Positions 21,077 to 31,694 of a stretch of 31,694 nt of DNA are shown here, piece after piece (within the stretch, counting starts at the first letter, position 1; every line of letters starts with the position of its first letter). Under the pieces are notes generated by a model. The model was not told the origin of the DNA. It saw nothing but the letters and a program-made list of their open reading frames with translations, and searched no databases. This stretch comes from Parachlorella kessleri. Lineage: Eukaryota > Chlorophyta > Trebouxiophyceae > Chlorellales > Chlorellaceae. The stretch is taken from contig BBXU01000981.1 in NCBI GenBank assembly GCA_001598975.1, positions 1 to 31,694 of the forward strand. Reading direction: 5' to 3'. The position numbers were made by a program, and so were the translations under genes.

Positions 21077-21840
21077 CGTAGCCAGATGTTGGCTGGCGAG
21101 CCTAACCACCCTCAAGGGTAGCCACACTGCCTATTGAAAGCTTGTATGGGTCCATACAGACGTCTAGTCAAGCAGGGTCCCTTTGCCCAAGCCTGATTAT
21201 TTCAAGATGGGAGTTGCAAGTGACACGAAGGGGTCAGTCAGCAGTGCCTCTTTGTGAATGCATCTGATAGCTCGAAACGTAACCCCCACCTTCTGCAGTA
21301 TTGTAGATTGGTAAACTGCGGCTTTCTGGGTCAACATCGTGGTTGACCAGCGACTTGATCAACCTATCATGACTCCAGCTCTCCAGCTGTGCTTTCAGAA
21401 TACAGTTCGCAGTTCGGTGATTGAAAGGGCTCCATTCTCCAGATTATGGATCACGGGATTAGCTACCTTAGCTTCATGGCGGCACGCATCTAGTCCTGCC
21501 TTTTTGCGCGGGCTGTTCGGGGTACCACCTCCCGTATGTCTGACAATGTTCACCTACCTTAGCCGTTCTTTCCCTTCTTTATTTTAGTTGGTTTAAGTCT
21601 ATTATCTAGTGTGGTGTGGACGGCAGCTGTGGTCGTCCCTACAAGCCCACACACCTTTAAGCCGAGTAGTAGTAAGCTAGCAAGTGCCAGCAACGGCCAT
21701 CAGCTGCGCATAGCGAGGTGAGCTCTACGTGAAGCTCGAATAGAGAAAGAGCGGGCGCTTTGCGCAGCGTTGATGGCAAGCATCTGTTCTGTCACCGTGC
21801 AGGGTGCCACCAGCCAGCCTATTCGTCTCCTGATAGCCTG

Positions 21841-23734
21841 ATGGGTCAGTTAGAGGGAAAGCGAACCTTTCAGGAGCCTACAGGTGAGCGAAGTTTCTAG
21901 AGGCGGCCATACTGTGGCCGACCAATTTGAAATCATGGGCGGCGTCGCTGGCCAGTAATTTGACGGGCTTGGCCCTGCAAACTACTCTGCTTCGTTTCAC
22001 TGTCAAGCTGTGGAGCTCGCTGGCGCCGAGGTGCGCTACATCTTGCATGGGGGATCATGGCGCCATGTCCTGCGGACAGTCGGAGAGGCATCTCCACAGT
22101 GTCAAGGGTAGACTTTGTCGCGCGTCGTGGGGTCACACTATTCGCTTCTTTGCACGCAGATGTGGCGGAGGTGTCGGTGTTCGAGATCCAGACTGTCCAG
22201 AGGGCCGTAGGCGGCGTCAGCCCCTGCTTTCTTTACAAGGGCTGCAGGGCACCTGCAGCAGCTGCACAGCCAGCCAAGAAGCGGAGGAACAGAGGCCCAG
22301 AGAGCCCGCTGGCTGCATGGGAACAGCGCCAGCAGCAGCAGGAGGACCAGGTTGTCCCTGGTGGCAACGAGACCGGCGGTGGCGGCTCATCACCCACTGC
22401 AGATGGGGACACAGAGTCGCTTACACTTTACATCAGGTATATAGGGTCCTCAGACGCTGGCACCAATACAGGCAGAGGGGTGTGCGTTGCGTCTCTTGCC
22501 ATCACTATGCTCATGATGCAACCCACTAGGGCTGCCTTGGTGTCGTAAGCAACGCCCTGCCCACACAACGCTGCACCGGATTCAGACTCCACCCTGTATC
22601 CCCACACTAGCAACCACCATGCAGCACGGACCTTCAAGCATGTAACCCCTACATCAGCAGTGCCCAACCGTGTTTGGCCTTCCGCCTGTGCAGCTTTGAG
22701 GAGGGTTCTCCCAGCCCCAAGCAGAGGTCCAGCACCCCGACAGCACCCTTCAGGGTCTGCCTGTGCGACTCCCGGGACGAGCTTCTGGTCTCCTACCGAG
22801 GCCTCCCAACCAAGGTGCGTATTGCACATCCGGTTGTCCATGCGGGCCACCCACGCAGCAGGGCTGCCCTCTCTGGGTGATAAGGCTGAACCTGGCTGCA
22901 GCCGAGATGGCTTGTCTCGCAGGTGCATGGTGCAGCTGCTCTGCACTGTGTTGTCACCCGTGATCTGGAACTGTGCAAACAGCTGGGCTGCCTCCGCACT
23001 AATCCTCCTGGTCAGCATCAGGGGCCTGCCTGGGAGGGCTGCAAAGGAGGTAAGGCGCACCAGGCACCTGCTAGCCTCCTGGCTGGCTGACCTTGTGCTC
23101 CTCCCCTGGCAACTATGTGCAGGCCTACACCGATGAGCAGCTGCGGCTGGTGGCCTGGGGCCCGCTGACCCTGCGCTTCCCTTCCAGGCACGACCAGCGC
23201 CTCTTTGCCTCCTGCCTGCGGCGGGTGGAGATCGCGGAGTGGGACCTGTCACCCTCGGGGCCGGCCCTGCCCCCGCCAAGCCCTGCCGCCAGGCCAGCGG
23301 CGCGGCTGACGCCGCTGCCGCCTGCCCGCTGGGCCTGCCTGGCGCCCTCCGCGGCTGAGAGCTCCCTGTCTGCGCTGCTGCAGCAGCGGGTTGCCCAAAC
23401 CCCACCCCACGGTCAGCGTGGTTGCCAGCTGTCCCCAGGGCTGCATGGCCAGCGCGGCCTGCCCCGCAGCGGCTTCCTGCCCTACAGCCCTCCAGCACTG
23501 GCGGCGCTGGCGGTGGTGCCGGCCCCCGACCTGCCACCGTTGGCCACGCCTCCGCCCGTCAACCGGTGCGCCCAGTCTGGGGAGGTGGGCCTGCTTGAGC
23601 GCCGTGTGCTGGCCTGGCCGCTGCCGACGCCTGTGCCGTTTGTGCTGCCCGCCGACGGCCCGGTGGTGAGCGATGTGGGGGCGGCGCTGGCGACCCTGGA
23701 GGCAGGCATGCGCCTTGAGAGGGCTTGGATGTAG
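21841..23734 (+). CDS. Unrecognised protein with proline-rich C-terminus, about 5 exons
   Basis: Proposed exons: 21841-21883, 22160-22436, 22694-22814, 22936-23049, 23123-23734. They total 1167 nt and would give 388 residues. Exons 1-3 and 5 have good splice sites and matching phases. Exon 4 is doubtful. Its best acceptor (CTCGCAG, exon from 22923) gives the wrong phase for exon 5. The phase-correct start at 22936 uses a weak acceptor and reads a hydrophobic frame. Skipping exon 4 also keeps the frame. The N-terminal part reads VSVFEIQTVQRAVGG, then a basic KKRR patch and a Gln-rich run. A central part (FRVCLCDSRDELLVSY, then LTLRFPSRHDQRLFASCL) is compact and might be a PH-like fold, which is only a guess. 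The last approximately 160 residues are Pro/Ala/Leu-rich. I recognise no family. Confidence 0.5.
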
Positions 23735-26153
23735 TCAGGTGTAGGTAGCAAGCAGGCAGGCAGGTAGCTGTAGCAAAAGAAAAGAATGCTCCTAGTGTAG
23801 CGGGGGTGCCGAGCCTGGTGAGCCCCTGAGAACAACCGGCTCGGCGGCCCTGAGAACCAACTGCGTGGAATGATTGAGGCCGGTTGACGCCAAGCTTAGC
23901 TACTGGGTGCTGTCCTGCGTGGCAAGCGCGCTCAGGCCTGGCTAGGGTGGCGGACGGGTGGGGGCTGTGCTGCACCTCCTGCGCCGCATGCGGCTGCACC
24001 CTACGGTGTGCGCTGCTGCCTGGCGGTTTTCCCGGCTAGTGCGGCCCCCACGCCTTGCGACGGACTCAACTTTGGCTCGGACTGCTTTTCACGCGTGGTG
24101 GCTTGGGAATTTTCCTTTGGTTGGGAGGGCCAACCCAAAAGGCAAGGTCGCAGCTTCCTCTCTCTTTTCCCCCGGGGTCAGGCAGTCAGGGTGTGTGGAC
24201 CCACGTGATACGCTCGGCACCGTATGGTAGGAAGGGACGACAAGCTGTACTAGTAGGAACAGGAGTAGACTTGCAGCTGTTAGCTGTAGAGCAGGTGTAG
24301 ACTATAGGCTAGGTAACCAGGGCAGCTGACACAGCCCTACATTTGTTCCCCTCCGCTTTAGCTCACTTCACCCCAGAGCAGTGTGTGCATGTGCTCTGTG
24401 GGGGTGCGTGCCGGTTGTTAGGGAGGCAGTGGCACCCAGTGTGTGGGGGGCTGTTGCAATGAATAGGTGTCTATTCGGTTTCGGCATGCCGCCCTTTGTG
24501 GGGCCTCTTTTCATTTTGCCATTTCATTCACGCTTTTGTTGTGGGGTGTGTGCTCCCCCCAGGCTGGACGCAGGCGTGCCTCTGTTGCTCAGCTATCACC
24601 ATGACAGCCCCCGGGGGCGCCCAAGTGCGTAGAAGGGCAACAGGGTCTTTGCTTGCCATGTGCACTGCCGCCGTGCTTTGGGCAGCATAGGTTGTGCTGC
24701 AGTGATATGATACTGTCCCCCTTTAGTGCGGGCCTGCGCGCCATTTCATCGCACTATCGTAGCCTTTGGGACTTGATTCGCTTTTAGATAGGGGTGGTGG
24801 TTAGGCGTGGTGCTCTCCTCCGGACTAGCAACCTTGCCATATTTGTGGTTTCATCTGAAGGCGCGCTTTCTTGTTGCTCGTCGTAGGCAGGTGTGCGCGT
24901 CCTTCATGAGGCTTAGGGTCACGTTGGTACGCCTAGATTTCATCGGATGCACCAGCCACTGCCATAGGCTGGTGCATGCCTTGTGGTGGGCAGTCTCTAG
25001 CTTGGTAGGGCAGCTAGGACAGCGCAGGTGTCACTGCACGCGCGGTGGGTGTTAGCTAGCTAGCTGGCTGGCTCCTGGTGTATTTGTGCCCTCCTTGGTA
25101 CGGAGGCACGCGTCCTTACTTCTTGTCGCACCCTGAAATTCCTGTCTCAGTCTCTCTTGCTGTGTTCACTTGGGGGTGGGGCCCTGCCTTGACACATGTG
25201 ACGCCATGGCATAGCGTGGCATGTGGATGGTGTAGGACTTGCCCTGCTTACGTGGCGGGGCTGCGAATGTCACCTGGGTGTGTTAGGCGGTCGGGTGGTT
25301 GGTTGCAGTACTTGTCATCAGGATGGGTTGCTTTTCTCTCGCATAGCGGCCTCTGTGAACTTCAAGGCGGTGATCTTTAGTTGTTTGCTGCTCCCTTGTT
25401 GTCAACACACACTAGCTGTTGGCCGTCTTGTGGCCAGTCTTACCTGCGTAGCGCCAATGCCTTAATATAATATGCTTACACAACTCAAGCACGGGTGAAA
25501 CTGTGTGGTTTGGGGGTCTGTCTAGGTGCACTTGATAAAATGCAGGTGTGGTTTTGTGGTGTGATGTTGTTGTTGCCAGTGGGTGCCCTGGCCTGCTTTC
25601 TTAATACGCCGACCACGGGTGAGGGAGGGTGTGTAGGCCTCTCCTCCTGGTGAGCCTGTCCTGAGTACTTGTGCTTCGCCTCTTCATCCCTTGATGGGTG
25701 GCGAGTGGCCCCTTTTTGGCTGTTTTGGGAGTAGTGCGAGCCGATGGCTCAATAATACGTATGGGGTCTTGGAACCGGTTATGTTGCATTGAACCAGTGC
25801 CTCTAGTCATTGTCGGTCTTGCTTTCCCTGCGCCATTTCTTTTCCCCCGCAGGTGCCCGCGGCCAGCCATTCAAGCTGCTCTGAACGTGTTGCGAAGATT
25901 ATTAGCAAATGCATGTAGCTGTGTGCATGCATGTAGCCGCTGCCCATCTGGGGTTTGCAGGGTACCTAGGTGCCTCTCACATCAATTTCATACTGACGAT
26001 TATGTACAGATGTAGTCTGGCTTTGGTAGTTGGGTCAAAGGATTCCATGTGTTGGTCAAAGATGAACGCATGCTATGTGTTGGTCAACAGTAAAAGAAAG
26101 TAGGAGTCCACGGTCCATGAGAACAGCTGGTGGAAGGAAGCTGAGAATTGCCC
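23735..26153 (+). other. 2.4-kb G/T-rich stretch without supported genes
   Basis: No exon chain, family motif or RNA gene is recognisable on either strand. The plus strand is visibly rich in G and T, like the transcribed 3' UTRs elsewhere in the window. Yet no TGTAA occurs here, although other genes have one within about 300-420 nt of their stop. It may be a very long 3' UTR of the unrecognised gene, a non-coding transcript or decayed mobile DNA. It contains a hairpin at 24947-24977. Confidence 0.45.
24947..24977. repeat. 11-bp inverted repeat with 9-nt loop
   Basis: ATGCACCAGCC (24947-24957) and GGCTGGTGCAT (24967-24977) are exact reverse complements, within the gene-poor G/T-rich stretch. 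Confidence 0.85.
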
Positions 26154-26158
26154 TTACA
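26154..26158 (-). terminator. TGTAA poly(A) signal candidate, OEP80-like gene
   Basis: TTACA on the plus strand reads TGTAA on the minus strand, about 340 nt past the stop codon at 26499-26501. Confidence 0.55.
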
Positions 26159-26498
26159 ACACTAAAAGCAACTACGAGGCCTTTCAATGCGCACGGCATG
26201 GGCAAAATATGAACAAGCATGCCTTGCACCCAGCCCGCATGAATGCATGCTTCACCTAGCTGTTGTCAGTTGAATACGCCCCACGACCTGTCACACAGCC
26301 AGCCTGCCGAGGCCCAGGGAAGAGGGGACCACCCCCATGCAGGCTGCCACCGACTATGGGGTTGCATACACAACCCCTGTTGCTGCACCTCGCCTGCTGG
26401 CTTGCCGCTGCACAAGCCAGCAGCAACGAAGCCGTCCACCCACCGATTTGAGCGGCGAGGGGCTAGGTGACCCAACACACCCCACCTCACCAGCCTCA

Positions 26499-29400
26499 TC
26501 AGCCATTGCCGATGCCCAGGTGGAAGCGCCCCTTCCTGGCTGCATTCCACCCATACTCCAACCGCAGCGGGCCCAGTGGGGTGTCTATGCGCACCCCACA
26601 CCCGTAGCCGTACCCGTGGCCGGGCTTCTGGCGGCGCCCCGCGGGGTCGCCGGGCACCGCGGCACCGCTGTCCAGGTCTGCGTACCAGCCACAAACACAC
26701 TTGGGAGCGGGTGGGTGAAGGACGAGATATTTGGGGAGCATAGGGGCGCTCGGCACAGTCCCCAGGCAAATTGCCACGTCGCCCCGCTCACGTCTGAGGG
26801 GAACTGGCAAGATAAAGGAGACCGACGGAGTCGGTGCAAAAAGGGAGTGGCACAGCAAAAGCCATGGCAGGTGCGAGGCGCAAGTTGCATGGGAAGGATG
26901 CGTTGGCATCCCTTGAGGTCTGCCAACAGTCCTACGAGGAGCACTGCCAGTGTGGGCTCTGAGCAGCCTAGCTCCAACCCAGTAGACATGTGGCGGCCAG
27001 ACCCTGGACACAACCCCACGATAGTTGCTGACCAAGCACTCCTGAAATAAGACCGCCGAGAGCGTTGAGAACAGCACCAGTCGCCTGCCTGCCTCCAGCC
27101 TTGCCCTCGGCAGTGCCAGCACGCCAGTCTGACCCTCCGACCCTCGCGTCCCCTCTCCAGCCCCCCACTCCCGCACCCGCCCCGGCGCCGCCAAACAGCA
27201 CACCCACCCGTGCCGCCGTCCACAAACAGCGTGCCCGCCAGGGCCTTCACCAGGGGCACCCGCAGCTCCGCAGTGCCGGTGGCATGCTTGCGCCCCGTCC
27301 CAACCGCCCCTGCGCACGCAGGCAGGCAAAACAGAAGGAAGTGTGACGAGAGCGCGTAAGCGGCAGGCAGGCAGGCGTGCGGACAGGCAGAGTTTTGGTG
27401 GACGGGTGGCGGCAGAATTGCCTTGCATGGCACGTGGGTGGGTGGGTGGGGGGGGGGGGGGCGAGACTGGCGGCAGGGCCTCAGGCTGGGGGAGGCTGGG
27501 TCACCTTCTGCATAGCCCCTCACGGAGTTGGTGCCGCCGATGGGGAAGGCCTCGTAGGGGGGCAGGTCACCCAGGATGACGCCGCCCTTGCCGCACACCC
27601 ACAGGCTGCAGGGAGGGGCGCAGTAGCAGCAGCATAGTGGTGTAAGATGCGGGTGGTTGTGGTGGCGGCAGCCGCACAGGCAGCACTTGAGAGGGGGGAG
27701 CTGTATTCCCCACCACGCGCTGACCGGCTTGTTGCTTGTGTTCACAGCCGCGCACAGCGCCATGTGACAGGTCATGCCGCGCAGTCTGCGGATGTGAAGC
27801 TGATGCAGTGGGCATCGCTGCCAGCAAAGCCCCCAAAGCCCACCCCCCACATCCCTCCTACCTGGCGGGCCCCAGCGGCAGCCCTTTCTCCGCACGCAGC
27901 GCCAGGCGGTTGAAGTTGAGGTAGTCCTGGCGTATGGGCACGGCCTGCTCCATGCTGGCCATCATGTGGGCATCACTAGAGGGGGAGCTGCACCAGGGGA
28001 AGGGAGGGGAGGGGGGGGGTGTTAGGAGGCCGGTGACGTCAGCGCAAGGAAGGCAAGAATACTGATGTTTACATTGTTTCTGAGCTTCACTGTGGGGGAA
28101 GCGCACAGCAGGCTGGGGGGGGGGGGGGTCAGGCGTAGAAGGCACGGGCTTTAGCAGCTTCAGAGGCAAAGGGGTGCTGTTGGGTAGGGATGGACCGCCG
28201 CCAGAGGGGGAGCTGCTTGCAGGCAGGCAGGGCAGGGCAGGGACCACCATCACCATCACGATCCGCCAAGATAGAGCGGAGCCAGGGGGGCCCCTGCTTG
28301 CTTGCACACCGCCAGGCCAGGCGGTCGAGAGAAAGTTGTGACGGCTGGGGATTCGCAATGGGGCAGGCATCGCAATGGGGAGCAGCAGGGCGCACAGCAT
28401 TAGGAGTAGGACGAGGCTAGGACGGCGTGCTCACACTGTCAAGCATACCAGGCAAGCTAGTAGAAGGACGGCGGGGCAGGGCAGGTAGGCAAAAGGCTGC
28501 AGCAGAAGGCTCCAACACAAGCCTCGGTGCACCCTCTCTACAACACCAATGCCTCACTTGTAGGTGACCCGGAGCAGGCCCAGCGCTAGCGTGTCAGACC
28601 CGCTCTCATTAAACGCCATCTGAGAGCCGTAGTGGTCCGTCACCAGCAGCTCGCCCTTGTCGTCAACACAGCGTGCCTGCAGCGCAAGGGGCACAGCACG
28701 GCACAGCAGGGTCAGCAGCCATGCCCCAGGCTGCCCAGGCATGCAAGCCAGCGGCATCTTGGGGGGCAGCGCAGCACCTACAGACAAAGGCCCTACGCAC
28801 CCCCCAACAGCCACATGACACATGGCTGGTGCCATGGGTTGAGCATGCAACCATGCTTGCTGCCAGCGTGCTGGGCGTGCTGCGCTGCTACTACCACGCA
28901 GCTCGCTGGTGCAACCTGCTAATAAACGCGCGAGCAGGAAGGCTTGCTAAAACCCTGCCTGGTACCGCAGTACCAGATCGCGTGCGCCCTGCTCTGAGCG
29001 CTCTGCCCTTAGAACCACGCACCCCTGTCCTTTGCTCAGCACTCATGCTGTGCCCCTATTCGCTCCACCACCTCCCATATCGGGCCATGGACGCATGCAT
29101 GTACCTCCCCTGCACTCACTCTTATGCAGCCCACTCAACCGGCCCTCCCACCCCCAAACGAAGCTACAACCTTTATATCACCAGCATGGCACGTGCGGGA
29201 CAGCAGCATGGCACCAGGGCCAGCTGCGCCGGCTGGCAGCGCACCGGAGGAGCGGGGCACAGGGGTTGTTACTCGCCCTTACGCATGCGCGCCTCACCTG
29301 CTGCCACATGGCGCCTAGGTTGCCGTGCCAGCCGGGGCCAAGCGGCCGCCCCCACTCCACCTTCCCCACCTTGCGCTGCACAAACACAGCGTCGGCCGGC

Positions 29401-31663
29401 CTGCACGCGCGCACGCCACAGCACGGTCACAGCGTGGCAGAGGGAAGGCGGGGGGTGGCGGGGAGCCCGGCTGGGCGGCGCTGGGCGGGTGCAGCGCCCA
29501 CTAACAGTGCTGGCGGGGCGAAATTTGGGGTGTGGGTGTGGAGTGTCACATGGGCAAAGCCTGGACTGGGAAGGGACGGCGGCAGGGCTTGACGGGGCAG
29601 TCGCCTGCCAGCAAGGGCATCCCAGGCCTAGGATACCGTGGGTTCCTCCTCGTTTTCTCTCACTACACACGTCATTGGCAGCATACCCCAAGCCCATCAC
29701 CCACCCGGTGGGGCCGGGCCCCGGCGTCCGCCCCGCTGGGCCGCCGCCGCTGCCGCCGCCAGCCCCGCCGCCGGCGCCCCCGGCGCCTGCCAGCTCGTCG
29801 TCCGGCGCCCTGCCGTGGATGACCGCGGTCGACGCCTTGGAGTAGTCAGCGCTGATAGTGCGAGAGGTGCGGTACGCGTCGCCGCGTACCCAGGGGTCGG
29901 TGTGGGCCACACGTACTGTTAGGTCAGCCTGGCAGGCAGGAGGTGGAAGATGGGGGGTGGGGATTGTCTGGGTGGGTGAGATGGAACCGTGGCTGCCAGC
30001 CTATCAGACAAGGGGGCAGATGTTCCAGCTGAGGAGGAGCTTGGCGGGGCTAGTGTGGGCGCCCCCCGCCTACTCCTGCCAGGCGGCCTGGCGACAGGGT
30101 AGCAACAGGGGGGCCACGATGAGCCCATCCTCTGGAAACGTTCAGCAACTGCCCAAATCTCTTAGGGCATGGCATGTGAGCGCCCTGTGCCAAGTTTGGG
30201 GGCGAGTAGATCATTTCCAACTCAGTGAACAGCTCACGCTCAAGTCGGCTGGCCCCCACCCCCCCTCTTCAACCAACCGACCAAGCTACGGCCCGCCCCG
30301 CCGCTGGCTCACCCCCTGCCCGCTGGCCGCCTGGTTGACGTCCAGCTCCGCGATCAGCTTCTGGCCCAGCCCAAACAGGTTCTTGTCCGCCAGCACCAGC
30401 CGCCCCACAAAGCCCGGCAGCACGCCCTCCACCGCGCCCGACTGGCTCATGCCGCCGCCCATGGACAGCACGCGGCTCTTGCGCTCCTTCACCTCAACCT
30501 CCAGGTCCACCTGGCAAGGGAAGGGGGCCCAGCAGGCGCAGCAGGCAGTCGGCGGATGAAGCGGGGGGTGGGAGGAAGTTAGGGGGCCAGAACCATCGCA
30601 TCACGCGTCTGTGCCCTGATGCAGTGCCCTTCCTACTCTTTCACGCTGCCACCGCTGGTCCAACCCCCACTGCATGCCTGCTAGTCCTTATTCACACCCA
30701 GAGTTACGTAATCTATCTAATGAGGCAGCGCCCGCCTTGCCGCGAACTTCATACTCACAAACAACCTCTGGCGGGCCTGTGCTGGGCAGGGAGGCGCGCT
30801 GCCACACCATGCAAACATGCGCACGCACCAGCTCGCACGCACCCAGATACATGGGGCGTGACAGCTGCCAGGCAGCACTGCAGGTGTGGTCAGGTCAGCC
30901 GTGGGTGGAAGACAGCGCCCAAGGGGAACGTACATAAACCCCGGTGCCAAACTGTGAGGCATGCCATGGCGCTGGCGCAGCAGCCACTTCAGCAGCAGCA
31001 GCAGCAGGAGCAGCCGGGAGAGGAAGTGCAACAGGATGACCAACTCACATGCGGGTCCTGGACTGTGCTGCCTGGGGAGGGTGCGGGCCGTATAGAGACG
31101 TCCTCAAAGATGCCCAGCCCATACACCGCCTCCACATCCTTCTTGGCCCGGTGCAGGTTGTACACCTACAGAGCGCAGCGTAGCACAGCACGGCAGGCAG
31201 CCGTGTGGGTGGGCGGTGGCGGAATGTCAAAGGTTGAAGAGGGGTGGGGCTGTGTATACGCATGGTGTGCATGGGGATGGGGGGTGGGGGCTCGCAGGGG
31301 TGGGTCAGGACCTGGGTTCTGCCATTGGGGGCACGCATTTATGATCCCCTTGCCCACTGAACGGCCAGCTCGCAGGCATGCGGCCGCCGGGTAGGCAGGC
31401 AGGTAGCCAAGCCCATTAACATCCTGGGGCACAGCCTTGCCGGCTGTCTCCCTGTCTCGCCCTCCCCGCTGCTCTCCTGCGCATGCACTTGCCTGCCCGG
31501 GGCGGGTGGTGAGGTGGCGCAGGATTGTGTCGGGGCGCGTCTTGCCCTCCTCCCTCGACTCCCCCGTCTTCATGTCCACATACTTGAGGGCCACCCGGTT
31601 CACCACCGCCTCGGCCAGCCGCACCTCGATGCTGTCGCCGCCGGTGTAGTAGATGTCAGTCAC
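26499..31663 (-). CDS. OEP80: OEP80-type Omp85 outer-envelope protein of the plastid, C-terminal part, 10 exons
   Basis: Exons in coding order: 31663-31493, 31165-31049, 30510-30313, 29928-29705, 29400-29298, 28676-28558, 27987-27862, 27605-27505, 27309-27208, 26677-26499. They total 1440 nt, giving 479 residues plus stop; the 5' exons lie beyond the right edge. The first two exons hold the end of a POTRA domain ([26 protein letters not shown]). The Omp85 barrel follows, with [37 protein letters not shown] and the barrel loop motif [15 protein letters not shown] (invariant VRGY). The last strands carry [21 protein letters not shown] and end [12 protein letters not shown]80 and cyanobacterial Omp85 insert beta-barrel proteins into the outer membrane, and the plastid enzyme works in the outer envelope. 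Exon 29928-29705 carries a glycine-rich insertion. The intron after exon 31663-31493 has a GC donor (CAG|GCAAGT). Toc75 is less likely because the barrel matches the OEP80 branch more closely. Confidence 0.92.
27436..27462 (+). repeat. G-quadruplex-type G-run in an intron of the OEP80-like gene
   Basis: Three GGGT units run straight into a long G run. This is the simplest strong intramolecular quadruplex pattern, on the template strand of the minus-strand gene. In the transcript it becomes a C-rich tract within the intron before exon 27309-27208. Confidence 0.7.
28003..28130 (+). repeat. Poly-G tracts in an intron of the OEP80-like gene
   Basis: G-rich tracts at about 28003-28019 and 28117-28129 lie in the intron between exons 28676-28558 and 27987-27862. 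In the minus-strand transcript the first becomes a pyrimidine-rich run just upstream of the acceptor at 27988, so it may simply be a long polypyrimidine tract. Confidence 0.6.
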
Positions 31664-31694
31664 CTGGGGGGGCGGGGGGTGGGGGGTATTTGTT

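Larger units (their letters stand above)
20336..21247 (+). repeat. 25-nt direct repeat pair (20336-20360 and 21223-21247)
   Basis: Both copies begin ACACGAAGGGGTCAG and end with CAGCA/GTGC; 23 of 25 bases agree. One copy is in the last intron of the GGCT-like gene and the other is intergenic, 0.9 kb away. The flanks do not match. Confidence 0.75.
20623..21840 (+). other. Intergenic region with 3' UTR of the GGCT-like gene, hairpin and repeat
   Basis: No coding exon is visible. It holds the TGTAA signal at 20925-20929, a strong hairpin at 21041-21076 and one copy of a 25-nt repeat at 21223-21247. The promoter and 5' UTR of the next plus-strand gene must lie in its right half. Confidence 0.5.

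Noticed and set aside
25601..25870. 89-codon basic open frame on the minus strand in the gene-poor stretch
   Set aside because: No family resemblance, no supporting splice or signal context, and open frames of this length are common by chance here.
26585..27895. 436-codon open frame on the minus strand
   Set aside because: It is a read-through of exons and introns of the OEP80-like gene; spliced exons in the correct frame explain the conserved parts.
28673..29845. 390-codon open frame on the plus strand
   Set aside because: It is antisense to OEP80-like exons and introns, and its composition is what GC-rich antisense DNA gives.

Overview
The window is a stretch of GC-rich eukaryotic nuclear DNA, most likely from a green alga (Chlorophyta). 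Genes are dense and cut into many short exons with GT-AG (and a few GC-AG) introns. Several stop codons are followed about 300-420 nt later by TGTAA, the chlorophyte poly(A) signal. One gene encodes a plastid-type Omp85 protein, and other products resemble plant/algal families. There is no operon structure, no organellar gene and no recognisable tRNA or rRNA.

Six protein-coding genes can be rebuilt exon by exon, and each model closes in frame. (1) 627-5712 (+): an AVT6/SLC38-like amino acid transporter, 12 exons plus one candidate extra exon. (2) 6668-9463 (-): an SLC35F (DUF914) transporter, 6 exons, convergent with gene 1. (3) 9827-17763 (+): a 19-exon gene, divergent from gene 2 across a 363-nt shared promoter region. 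It joins an N-terminal VASt-like lipid-transfer domain, a membrane anchor and a dysferlin/peroxin (DysFN-DysFC) module, followed by a long low-complexity tail. (4) 18260-20622 (+): a gamma-glutamylcyclotransferase-like protein, 6 exons. (5) 21841-23734 (+): an unrecognised, proline-rich protein with one doubtful splice junction. (6) 26499-31663 (-): the C-terminal 479 residues of an OEP80-type Omp85 protein of the plastid outer envelope, 10 exons, running off the right edge.

The genes are not a functional operon. The common thread is membranes: two transporters, a putative lipid-transfer/membrane-contact protein and a beta-barrel assembly factor. Non-coding stretches are 1-626, 5713-6667, 17764-18259, 20623-21840 and 23735-26498. 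The last is a 2.7-kb G/T-rich region with no coding support and no TGTAA signal.

The strongest candidate for something undescribed is gene 3: I know of no described protein that places a VASt domain and a dysferlin domain in one chain. Other points of interest are a phase-compatible 72-nt exon that would fill a gap in the transporter, a raised share of GC-AG introns (3 of about 52), an intronic stop/TGTAA that could give a short VASt-only isoform, and a glycine-rich insertion in the Omp85 barrel. Exon coordinates were worked out by hand and could be off by one base in places.
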